DNA of 64,000 bases from Haloarcula laminariae (GTDB lineage Archaea; Halobacteriota; Halobacteria; Halobacteriales; Haloarculaceae), in assembly GCF_025457605.1 (NCBI RefSeq), contig NZ_JAMZFY010000001.1:1984001-2048000 (forward strand). Direction: 5' to 3'. Within the stretch, counting starts at the first letter, position 1, and the number at the start of each line of letters is the position of its first letter. The notes below the pieces were generated by a model that searched no databases, was not told the origin of the DNA, and worked only from the letters and a program-made list of their open reading frames with translations. This document shows, one piece after another, positions 42,847 through 49,986 of the stretch. Both the position numbers and the translations under genes were made by a program.

Positions 42847-43254
42847 CTATCCTGTCAGGGGTGGCGGCTGATCTGATTCTGTAAGCATTTGAGCGAGTTG
42901 TGTGCCGTCGATGAGTCGCATCTTCTGCTCGAAGTCCTTCGCGTACTGCCGTGCAGTGTCAGTGAAGTCACTGCTGGTCACGACGATGACTTGGTCGGCG
43001 TCGCCCGTAGCGATGTGACTGGCGAGTTTCTATAGTACTGGACGGCCGACTAGGTTCCCCGTGTCGAACTGTTTGACCTCAATAGCGACACGATTCCCCC
43101 GGTGCTCGGCCCAAATATCAACTCCGCCGTCTCTTGTCGCCTGCGTCGCGCGGGTTTCGTAGCCGTTCGACTCGAAGACTACCGCGACAAGTTGCTCAAA
43201 CCCCGCCCACTCGAACTGGTAAAGATGATGCCTCTCCCAATACGTCTCGCTCAT
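42847..43254 (-). pseudogene. Mrr-type restriction endonuclease interrupted by an in-frame TAG
   Basis: Codons 1-74 give an Mrr_cat domain: WAGFEQLVAVVFESNGYETR, GGVDIWAEHR with Asp46, and VAIEVKQF with Glu59 and Lys61 (the D...ExK active site). At 43030-43032 a TAG interrupts, then the same frame continues KLASHIATGDADQVIVVTSS to a normal end (TAG at 42847). A Gln codon CAG at this position would complete the family pattern VLQKL, so one C-to-T change explains the break. The catalytic residues lie before the stop. Confidence 0.75.
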
Positions 43255-43382
43255 CTGGTCAACAAGAGACGCTACCGGCTCGACGAGCTCCGGCGAAACG
43301 GTCTCTAAGCACGGTTCGCCACAGGGCAGTAGGAAGAATTAAAACGCCTCGCTGAATATGTGTACATGAGCAGGTGGCGCAC

Positions 43383-43437
43383 GGATCAATGATCCCTCCT
43401 TGAGGGTACTGAGTTCCGTGAGGCTACCTGGTAGCCT
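43383..43437. repeat. Three consecutive small palindromes
   Basis: Within 55 bases there are ggatcaatgatcc, ccctccttgaggg and aggctacctggtagcct, each able to form a perfect 5- to 8-base-pair stem. They lie downstream of the DUF3800-like gene and upstream of the broken Mrr gene on the minus strand, so a terminator or processing cluster is possible. Confidence 0.5.
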
Positions 43438-43459
43438 TTCCGAGAGTATAATTCTGGAG

Positions 43460-44173
43460 TTACTTCTTTGCGAACCGAAGCGGATGCAGCGTTTCGACGG
43501 CCGTTTCACAGTCTCCTTTCCGCTGATGCCTAGCCCAACTGTATGCCGCTACATCAGCAACCTGTAGCCCCGCCGCGTCCTTGCTATCACGAGTGTCAAA
43601 TTCAATCGGCGGAACCTCATCCGCAGTACGATCCAACACAGTCGCTACCTTCTCCGCAGGGTTTTGCCACACCTCAGAATCCAGAACGACGCAGATCGAA
43701 TCAACCGTACTCAGATCTACGTGAGTCGTCTGAAATAACGGGTTTAGCACGCTGCACAACGCCAATGTCTTCAATGCTTGCACAGACTCATCGAAGTTCC
43801 CAATCACATCAGTCAACACGTCATTGCCGACATCCGGGTTCACCGCATGCACTGACAATCGAATCGGGTACGTAATCTCCCACGGTAACCGGGTCTGCTC
43901 AATCGTCGGGTCATCATACTCAACGTGATTCAAACACCCAACAGTCGTATTAACAACCGCAACCGGCAAAGCAGCTCCCTTCAGCTCAGACAACGTTCGA
44001 GACCCATGCAACGCACTCTCAGCGATCGTTTTCAATTCATCAACCGTATGCCGTAACACCTCATTCGCCCGGCCCCGCTCAGAGAGACACCACGTAGCCG
44101 CCACGACATAGTATGACCCTTTGGACGGATTCCCACTCTCATCAACGTGTACGAACAACGTCCGAGCCATCAA
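43460..44173 (-). CDS. DUF3800-family protein (RNase H-like fold)
   Basis: 237 aa. The N-terminal motif LFVHVDESGNPSKGSYYVVA (Asp11-Glu12) and the C-terminal DSKDAAGLQVADVAAYSWAR are the DUF3800 hallmarks. Their acidic residues form an RNase H-like metal site. A nuclease role is suspected for the family. The gene shares strand and neighbourhood with the HRAMP operon, from which it is separated by the HNH remnant. A second ATG lies one codon downstream. Confidence 0.7.
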   Translation of the reverse strand: MMARTLFVHVDESGNPSKGSYYVVAATWCLSERGRANEVLRHTVDELKTIAESALHGSRTLSELKGAALPVAVVNTTVGCLNHVEYDDPTIEQTRLPWEITYPIRLSVHAVNPDVGNDVLTDVIGNFDESVQALKTLALCSVLNPLFQTTHVDLSTVDSICVVLDSEVWQNPAEKVATVLDRTADEVPPIEFDTRDSKDAAGLQVADVAAYSWARHQRKGDCETAVETLHPLRFAKK

Positions 44174-44219
44174 ATCAACAGGATACTATCACGCAAATGC
44201 TCACGCGATATATTTCATT

Positions 44220-44502
44220 CCATCACTACCAAGCCATGCCTGTCACACGACCACGTGGTGCATCATAGCCCGTGGAACTGTGAATGCGAAGGTTGCGGTG
44301 AGCCAGCTCACCAGTAAACCAAGGCAACTGTATCTCCACGCCCACCACATTACCGAACTGAGTGACAGCGTTGTCAGACTCACCTGCAACGGTTGTCACT
44401 CTCTGTCCGAACTGCCAATATAAAACCCACTACGGCGTCGATGCTGATGAGTTCAACAAGCACCTACGCGCGAAGATGTCGCAAATAGAAGATTCGTAAG
44501 CT
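44220..44502 (+). pseudogene. HNH endonuclease remnant with frameshifts
   Basis: Pieces of one HNH domain occur in order but in three different frames on the plus strand. First is HHSPWNCECEGCGEPAHQ, then PRQLYLHAHHITELSDSVVR with LTCNGCHSL, then CPNCQYKTHYGVDADEFNKH ending MSQIEDS. Together they would supply the CxxC, HxHH-type and CxxC elements. The frame breaks make the gene inactive. Confidence 0.55.
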
Positions 44503-44516
44503 GCCCGAGTGAGATT

Positions 44517-45482
44517 TTACAGCGCTTCTTTTACCTCTTCTAACGCCTCTATAGTTCGCTGTAACTGCGTCTTCGCATCCGACCACGAAATGTCTTCATC
44601 TGGTTCGGCGGGCATGTCTTGACTTGCCTCGCCGCCATCGCTCAACACACCTGGTTCGCTATCACCACCGTGCTCAACCGCGTCGAGTCGCTGCTGCGTC
44701 TCGGCACCGGCGTCCTCCTCAGCAGCTGGAATCTCTGTTAGTGAGTCACCGCCCTCGCCATTGGGCGACGGCCGCCCGCCTCTGTCATCCAACGCATCTA
44801 GTGGGAATGCGTACGCTCTCGCGCGTTTTTCCTTGTGCCACGTTGTCCGTCCCACCACGCCAATCACATCAGCAACCTCGTCACGGCTACACCCGCGGTC
44901 AAGGGCCTGCCGGACGCGTTCATCTTCGGCGCGTTGCAGCAGAGTTTGCGGGTCATCAGGAATGCGGCCACGAGCAGAGTTAGAGATTTGCTCGACAAGC
45001 CCCCATTCCCCGGTGTCTGCGTCCTGATCGACGATCTGCTTGTCACGGCCCTCAACCGTGTTGTCGAGACCCATCAGTACCCACAGGCGTTCCCGGACGG
45101 CTGTCACGGAGAGATCCGGCGTGAGTTCGTCCACGATGTCACCAGTCCGGATCGGGCCGTGCTCGGCTAACACTTGGATGATCTCGGCGTCCTGCGGCAG
45201 CAACACCGTCAAGTCCGCTTCAGTCAGCTCAACCGGGACTTCGTCGCCCGATGGTTGATTGTGCAGCCAATTATGACAGCGCCTGCATGCTGCAGTCAGG
45301 TTCTGCAAGTCGTGCTCATCTATCTCGTCAGGATCACGCGTCGCATGATGGATGTGCAACGCCGCCACGCCACCCGCACCCGGACCGTCCCGACCACACC
45401 ACTTACAGCGATGCCCCGCCGCATCCAACACTTTCGATCGCGTCGCAGGGTCCACCGTCTCGTTCGACACATCCTCGGTCAT
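44517..45482 (-). CDS. HNH endonuclease with helix-turn-helix modules (HRAMP-associated)
   Basis: 321 aa. Residues 15-75 hold the HNH domain: CKWCGRDG, LHIHHATRDPDEIDEHDLQN, then CRRCHNWLHN. Residues 85-140 look like a winged helix (QVLAEHGPIRTGDIVDELTP), and residues 200-225 carry another HTH (CSRDEVADVIGVVGRTTWHK). The C-terminal 100 residues are acidic and end in a short coiled coil. It is the last gene in the direction of the HRAMP operon and a candidate for its DNA-cleaving partner. Confidence 0.75.
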   Translation of the reverse strand: MTEDVSNETVDPATRSKVLDAAGHRCKWCGRDGPGAGGVAALHIHHATRDPDEIDEHDLQNLTAACRRCHNWLHNQPSGDEVPVELTEADLTVLLPQDAEIIQVLAEHGPIRTGDIVDELTPDLSVTAVRERLWVLMGLDNTVEGRDKQIVDQDADTGEWGLVEQISNSARGRIPDDPQTLLQRAEDERVRQALDRGCSRDEVADVIGVVGRTTWHKEKRARAYAFPLDALDDRGGRPSPNGEGGDSLTEIPAAEEDAGAETQQRLDAVEHGGDSEPGVLSDGGEASQDMPAEPDEDISWSDAKTQLQRTIEALEEVKEAL

Positions 45483-45568
45483 GCTGCCACCACCACTTGG
45501 TTACTGCGTCGCCGCTGCTCGTTCGTCATCGATACGTCGCGCTTCTCACGTCGCGTGTTGCGTTGCAT
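45479..45568 (-). CDS. Possible Arg-rich leader peptide upstream of the HNH gene (29 aa)
   Basis: A tiny frame MQRNTRREKRDVSMTNEQRR ends in GCATGA so that its stop overlaps the HNH start codon. The tight overlap suggests translational coupling, but the peptide is very short and might be chance. Confidence 0.25.
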   Translation of the reverse strand: MQRNTRREKRDVSMTNEQRRRSNQVVVAA

Positions 45569-45687
45569 GGTCACTGTGTCAACCGCGTTTTTCTACCGCA
45601 GCTACCGCCCGCGTCTTCCTGGTGTATCGCTTCAATACCACCCACACCGCGCATTCGTCGACTCGATTCACTAGTGCTGCAGTCCTC

Positions 45688-46356
45688 TCACCCGTGACTC
45701 GTCGGCGTCAGCGATTTCAGCTGGAAATCAGAGCGACTACAGTACCGTTCAGCGACCCGGCCAAGCGCCGCCGTGCGAAGCACGTCCGCGACATTGTGCA
45801 GTACAACGTCAGTGAACCGCCCGTCCTCAAACGCTGTGACTGCTTCCGCGCTATCATCGAACGGGTCAAGCGCGGCGTGGTTCCCGTCGCACAGCAGGTT
45901 GTACGCTGCGACGAGTCCCGATCGTGACTGCCCGTCTACCGTCGTGTTGAACAGTTTCTTCACGACCGGGAACAGGTCCGCGTACGGCACGTCAACGAAC
46001 GGCCAGTCGAGGCCGTGCGCGGCGAATCGTGTCCTGAGGAACGGGACATCGAACCCGCCGTCCCACGTTTCACCGTTGAACGCTGTCAGCAACACGTCAT
46101 CATCTCGAAGCCGCATCGCCACGAACTCCGCGACCGCCTCTAACAAGCTGGCCTCCGACTCATGGACTGACACGATCACGTGTTCCTCAACGCGGTCCTG
46201 CACGTGTTCTTCCACGCCGTCACTGGTGCGCTCGGCCGTCTGGCAGAACACACGCACGCCCAACGGGAGACTGAACCCGACCACGGTCACGACATCATCG
46301 ACGTCGAACCCGGTCGTCTCAATATCGAACGCGACCTGCTCCAACACGTCGCTCAC
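45688..46356 (-). CDS. DnaQ-like 3'-5' exonuclease (HRAMP operon)
   Basis: 222 aa, RNase H-like fold. Exo I is VAFDIETTGFD (DxE), exo II is FNGETWDGGFDVPFLRTRF, and exo III is LHNVADVLRTAAL with the final Asp, indicating a DEDD-type active site. It overlaps the Cas5-like gene by ATGA and so belongs to the same transcript. It probably trims or degrades RNA or DNA for the HRAMP complex. Confidence 0.75.
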   Translation of the reverse strand: MSDVLEQVAFDIETTGFDVDDVVTVVGFSLPLGVRVFCQTAERTSDGVEEHVQDRVEEHVIVSVHESEASLLEAVAEFVAMRLRDDDVLLTAFNGETWDGGFDVPFLRTRFAAHGLDWPFVDVPYADLFPVVKKLFNTTVDGQSRSGLVAAYNLLCDGNHAALDPFDDSAEAVTAFEDGRFTDVVLHNVADVLRTAALGRVAERYCSRSDFQLKSLTPTSHG

Positions 46357-47330
46357 GATGTCGTCCCTTCGACACCGACGGCGCGTTCCGGGACACGGTC
46401 CTGACCTGCCGGTCGCAGTCGGAACTCCCCGAACCCGTACTTCGAGTGCGTCCCGACGCGTAACACGCCGTTCTGCGCTGTGCGAACCGCACCATCCCCC
46501 GTGAACTCGAAGACCTGCCCGTGATCCACCGTCTCCAGTACGTGCACTTCCTCACCGTTCACCAGCCGGGTTTCCCGGCGACGCAACTCACCGTCAGCAT
46601 CCCACCACCACGGGACGTTCTGCCCGTCCGCACCCGGGTACTCACTCTGCAAAACGTACGGCGATACGAGCTCTAAGTCGAGTTCCGTGTCCTCAACGCG
46701 GGAGTAGTCTAATTCATCCAATTCAACGAGCTGCGTGTCTTTCAGGGACAGCTCGCCGAGCCCGTAATTCCGGGCTGCACCGACCCGAAGCCCGTCCAAA
46801 ACGTCCTCGTTGAGCGGGAGGACATCATCGTCGCGCCCGGCGTGCAGATAGCACTGCAGGAACCATTGCACCGACCGCTTCGAATTCCGGACGTTCTCGG
46901 GCCGCCCAAACCAACACTTCGGGGCGTAGGCGAGCCGGTCACCGTGCCGCGTCACATCATGCACATTGTGCGCATCCCGCGGCCGGGAATCCAGTAACCA
47001 GCGTTGCGCAGCGTCTCTGAACAGGAACAAGTCCTCGTAATTCTCGACCTCCGGGAGCGACTTCCCAAGCACCCCGCCGTACCCGCTGTTAGAATGCGCG
47101 GACGGGTACTCGCCGTACTCGCCCGGGACGAACACCCCGTGACTTACCTGTAACTGCTTGCGAGCCCGGGCATCGACACGACGGGCGAGCGCATTGTACA
47201 GTGCGTTCCCGGTTACGTGATACGCGTGTCCCTGATAGTCCGACTCCAACTCGAACAGTACCTGCTGTACCTGTGTCACGACTTCACACCCCCTGCGCTT
47301 CCAGTGGAGAATATCGGGTTCACCGCGCAT
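46353..47330 (-). CDS. HRAMP Cas5-like RAMP protein
   Basis: 325 aa from ATG 47330 (MRGEPDIL), which overlaps the upstream gene by 11 bases; a GTG at 47279 is an alternative. It has an N-terminal strand-helix HAYHVTGNALYNALARRVDA and a Gly-rich loop GAARNYGLGELSLKD. A second loop near the C-terminus reads GTHSKYGFGEFRLRP. Glycine-rich loops after ferredoxin-like domains are the RAMP hallmark. In the published HRAMP module one subunit is a diverged Cas5, and this gene fits that place. It probably caps a guide-binding complex. Confidence 0.65.
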   Translation of the reverse strand: MRGEPDILHWKRRGCEVVTQVQQVLFELESDYQGHAYHVTGNALYNALARRVDARARKQLQVSHGVFVPGEYGEYPSAHSNSGYGGVLGKSLPEVENYEDLFLFRDAAQRWLLDSRPRDAHNVHDVTRHGDRLAYAPKCWFGRPENVRNSKRSVQWFLQCYLHAGRDDDVLPLNEDVLDGLRVGAARNYGLGELSLKDTQLVELDELDYSRVEDTELDLELVSPYVLQSEYPGADGQNVPWWWDADGELRRRETRLVNGEEVHVLETVDHGQVFEFTGDGAVRTAQNGVLRVGTHSKYGFGEFRLRPAGQDRVPERAVGVEGTTS

Positions 47331-48159
47331 CCCCGTCCCCGTACACTGCGACGTAATCCTCGATGTATCCGAGCGCCGTCGACCACGACCGGACACGCCG
47401 CAACTGCGCATCCAACCGCCGCCACCGCCGATCACCCTGATCGAACGGATGCTGCGACAACCTAGACCACGTATCCGCAAACGACCTGGCCGGACACGAC
47501 CCTAACGGAGCCGACGGCCGGTCACCCGGTTCCCCCGACACGTGCAGCGACATGACCGGCGACCACAGGACCGTTCGAAACGGCTCCACAACATCGGACC
47601 CCCGCGCCGCCGCAGCAGTCCAACCTTCCTCCGGCATCGCGCCTGACGGCGTCGCCACAAGATGCAAATCCGCGAAGTCATGCCCGGCCCGGTAATTATC
47701 CAGCAACGCCGCCACGAGCAGCACGTGGAACCTGAGCGAGGTGTACGGGTAGTACACCGACTCGTTGAACGCTGCCGCGACCTCGCTCGTCAACCACCGC
47801 GAATGCAGCACTTCGGGATCCGTCGATAACACCAACCAGTCCAGCGGTGCATCGTCCGACGCTCGAATCCGGTCAGATGCTACGGCCGTGCCACCCGTTA
47901 CGAGCGACAACCGGCGCGGCGACCGGTGATTCGCCACCGTTTCTTGCGGTGCGCCTTTCGGCCGCGACAGCCGAGCCGCGTCCCCATCCGCACCTAACCG
48001 CACTGGTTCGTTCACTCGCGCTCCACGAAACGTCTCTTGGGCCGCGTTATGTGACCGGCCGCGCAACTTATGCACATCATGCCGATACGCCGCGACCATT
48101 GGATCCACGTCTGACTCAGGCTCCTTGTGCGGCGACTCGAACGGCACGTCCGACGTCAC
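47320..48159 (-). CDS. HRAMP conserved protein of unknown function
   Basis: 279 aa. Contains APLDWLVLSTDPEVLHSRWL, ESVYYPYTSLRFHVLLVAAL and DLHLVATPSGAMPEEGWTAA; mixed alpha/beta with many Trp and Arg residues. No domain recognised. It overlaps the Cas7-like gene by ATGA and the Cas5-like gene by 11 bases, so it is part of the core operon. The described HRAMP module includes an uncharacterised conserved protein, and this is the best candidate. Confidence 0.6.
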   Translation of the reverse strand: MTSDVPFESPHKEPESDVDPMVAAYRHDVHKLRGRSHNAAQETFRGARVNEPVRLGADGDAARLSRPKGAPQETVANHRSPRRLSLVTGGTAVASDRIRASDDAPLDWLVLSTDPEVLHSRWLTSEVAAAFNESVYYPYTSLRFHVLLVAALLDNYRAGHDFADLHLVATPSGAMPEEGWTAAAARGSDVVEPFRTVLWSPVMSLHVSGEPGDRPSAPLGSCPARSFADTWSRLSQHPFDQGDRRWRRLDAQLRRVRSWSTALGYIEDYVAVYGDGDAR

Positions 48160-49097
48160 GCCCCATCACCACCATGGACCGGTAACTCCCCATCACGACG
48201 CGCTGTGCGGGCCTGAAGCGCCTCCACGAACTTGTCCCGGCACTGCGTTTGCCACAGCTCGTCTTTCCGCTCCATCTCGTTCGTCGGCGACTTCCGGCGG
48301 TCATACACGTTCGACACCTCATCCGCGGTGTAGAGTGGATTGAGGATCTCCGCGTCAACCATCCCGGCCCCGAAATTACGGGCCCCACCGAGTTGGAACG
48401 CATACTCGTCGCTATGGGTGTCTAAGAACGCGATCGCTTCCAGCAGGAGTCCCACGAACTCCGGTTTCGTCTCCCGAAGCGTGAGTTTCCACGTTCCCAC
48501 GAGATTCCCGACCACGTCCCGCGTCGAGTGTCGCAGCGGCTGCCCACCATCCTCCTCGTTCCTGGATCTGACTTGTGTGTGCAGCTGGCGATAGTGCGCC
48601 TCGGCTTCACCCCTCGTGACATCTACTTGGCTACGGACCGGCGAGAACGACACTGGACGCCGAATCAACTTCCCGGGATTGCCCTCGAACCCACCGAACA
48701 GATCGTACACGGTGCAGCCAGCATCCACGTCGTCCGTGCAACTGCCTTTCTCGTGATACCCGGAATCGAGATCTCGGTCGTACACGTCCTCTAGCCGGAA
48801 GTTCGCGTTCGACTCGCCCGGATGGCACGCTGATGCACCAGCCGCCTGTAGCACCGCCTCGCAGCCATGACGAACCCATCCAGATAACGCGAACGGGGAA
48901 ATCTGGCCCGCAATCTGGTTCTGTGGGTCGTCAGCCTCGTAACGGTCTGAAGATGCATGATGCCGATCGGTTACAATCCCATCCCCCGGAGCCAGCAGCC
49001 CGGCATCAAGGCCCACGTACAGATCAGGGAGCATCAGCTCCTCCTCGACAGGCAAGTCGAACTCAACCGGGAGATCAGACGCATCAAACTCGACCAT
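48156..49097 (-). CDS. HRAMP Cas7-like RAMP protein
   Basis: 313 aa. The start of the domain, QIAGQISPFALSGWVRHGCE, matches the G-x-S-x-[LI]-R-H signature of Cas7/Csm3/Csf2-type proteins. The glycine-rich loop GGARNFGAGMVDAEILNP lies near residues 247-264, and VSFSPVRSQVDVTRG resembles the Cas7 thumb region. Cas7 subunits form the guide-RNA backbone. No CRISPR array, Cas1 or Cas2 is visible in the window. Confidence 0.7.
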   Translation of the reverse strand: MVEFDASDLPVEFDLPVEEELMLPDLYVGLDAGLLAPGDGIVTDRHHASSDRYEADDPQNQIAGQISPFALSGWVRHGCEAVLQAAGASACHPGESNANFRLEDVYDRDLDSGYHEKGSCTDDVDAGCTVYDLFGGFEGNPGKLIRRPVSFSPVRSQVDVTRGEAEAHYRQLHTQVRSRNEEDGGQPLRHSTRDVVGNLVGTWKLTLRETKPEFVGLLLEAIAFLDTHSDEYAFQLGGARNFGAGMVDAEILNPLYTADEVSNVYDRRKSPTNEMERKDELWQTQCRDKFVEALQARTARRDGELPVHGGDGA

Positions 49098-49522
49098 TAC
49101 GCCTCACCACCCTCAGCCGCAACCAACTCACACGCTGAGCAACACGGCGAGGACCACTCTTCGGATTTAACACTAACCGCATCACGCGTGTGTGCCGGCG
49201 ACCACGCCACAACCTCAGGTGCCACAACCGTCACCCAATCACGCTGCAACCCCGTATCCACCACGCGACCAACCCGGCCCTCAACCACGACTTCACACAC
49301 GCCAAGCGTCGACAAAGAAGAAAGCGACGGCGGATGCCGCGGACACCGCAGTTGCCGAACCAACCATGGAGCGTGCGGACACTCGCGTGTCGCATACGCA
49401 ACCACCGCCGCGCCGTCCCGCAATCCCTGCTCAGAAACCTGACAAATTTTTGATGCTTGTGCTATGTCTTCAATCGATACAACAGCGTTAGTTTGATTCC
49501 GATTGGCTTGCTTAGTGTTCAT
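49097..49522 (-). CDS. First gene of the HRAMP operon, Cys-containing small protein
   Basis: 141 aa from MNTKQANRNQTN. The frame is open further upstream to 49633, but a TATA-like aagtatatg lies at about 49630-49638, inside that longer version. It has ECPHAPWLVRQLRCPRHPPS and a C-terminal SPCCSACELV, so a bound zinc is possible. Its TAA overlaps the Cas7-like ATG as TAATG. Function unknown. Confidence 0.5.
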   Translation of the reverse strand: MNTKQANRNQTNAVVSIEDIAQASKICQVSEQGLRDGAAVVAYATRECPHAPWLVRQLRCPRHPPSLSSLSTLGVCEVVVEGRVGRVVDTGLQRDWVTVVAPEVVAWSPAHTRDAVSVKSEEWSSPCCSACELVAAEGGEA

Positions 49523-49626
49523 GGGTTCTTGCCTGAACAGTAGAACCCGGCTCGCGTGTGCAACCACGCGGGCATTCTCTCGAATACTCCCAAGGAGCCA
49601 AGCTCTACTACTCCATACAACTGCAT

Positions 49627-49640
49627 TACACATATACTTT
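49627..49640 (-). promoter_or_regulatory. Putative promoter of the HRAMP operon
   Basis: On the minus strand the bases read gtaaagtatatgtg, an archaeal TATA-like element about 110 bases upstream of the first operon ATG. The implied leader carries a small inverted repeat (cgcgtggttgcacacgcg). Confidence 0.4.
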
Positions 49641-49717
49641 ACGACTTGTAAAGGATATCCGTTAACTAAGGTTCAATGGGTGGCTAATAAGGACTAGGCC
49701 AGCAAATGTGCTCTACA

Positions 49718-49930
49718 ATGCCTCTCAAAGTCGATGAGAATACGAAAAAAGTGCTAAATGAATTTGTTCAGAAGGGCAATCTAACGACTGGTGCGTTAGT
49801 CGAATTCACTGAGCTATCGCGTCCGACTGTGACGAAGAGGCTGGACCGGCTACACGCTGCCGGATGCATCGAATATCTTCATGAACCAACTGCACTCTGG
49901 AAATTGCTCAAAGACCCTCGTTCAGAGTGA
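49718..49930 (+). CDS. Small winged-helix regulator (70 aa)
   Basis: From MPLKVDENTKKVLNEF; an ATG 12 bases earlier is possible. Residues 10-60 form a winged helix: KVLNEFVQKGNLTTGALVEF, ELSRPTVTKRLDRLHAAGCI, then EYLHEPTALWKL. It lies between the HRAMP and BREX operons, divergent from HRAMP and convergent with brxL, so it might control HRAMP. Confidence 0.65.
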   Translation: MPLKVDENTKKVLNEFVQKGNLTTGALVEFTELSRPTVTKRLDRLHAAGCIEYLHEPTALWKLLKDPRSE

Positions 49931-49986
49931 AGCATAAGGGACTACGCTGAGATCACCTCAGACGCGAGGTTTACATTATTCAGGCC

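Noticed and set aside
43030-43032. Reading the TAG in the Mrr gene as pyrrolysine
   Set aside because: No pyrrolysine genes are visible and the position expects Gln, so a CAG-to-TAG mutation is the simpler explanation.
49523-49633. Upstream extension of the first HRAMP gene to 49633
   Set aside because: The extension would begin inside a TATA-like element and contains a hairpin-forming leader; the ATG at 49522 fits better.
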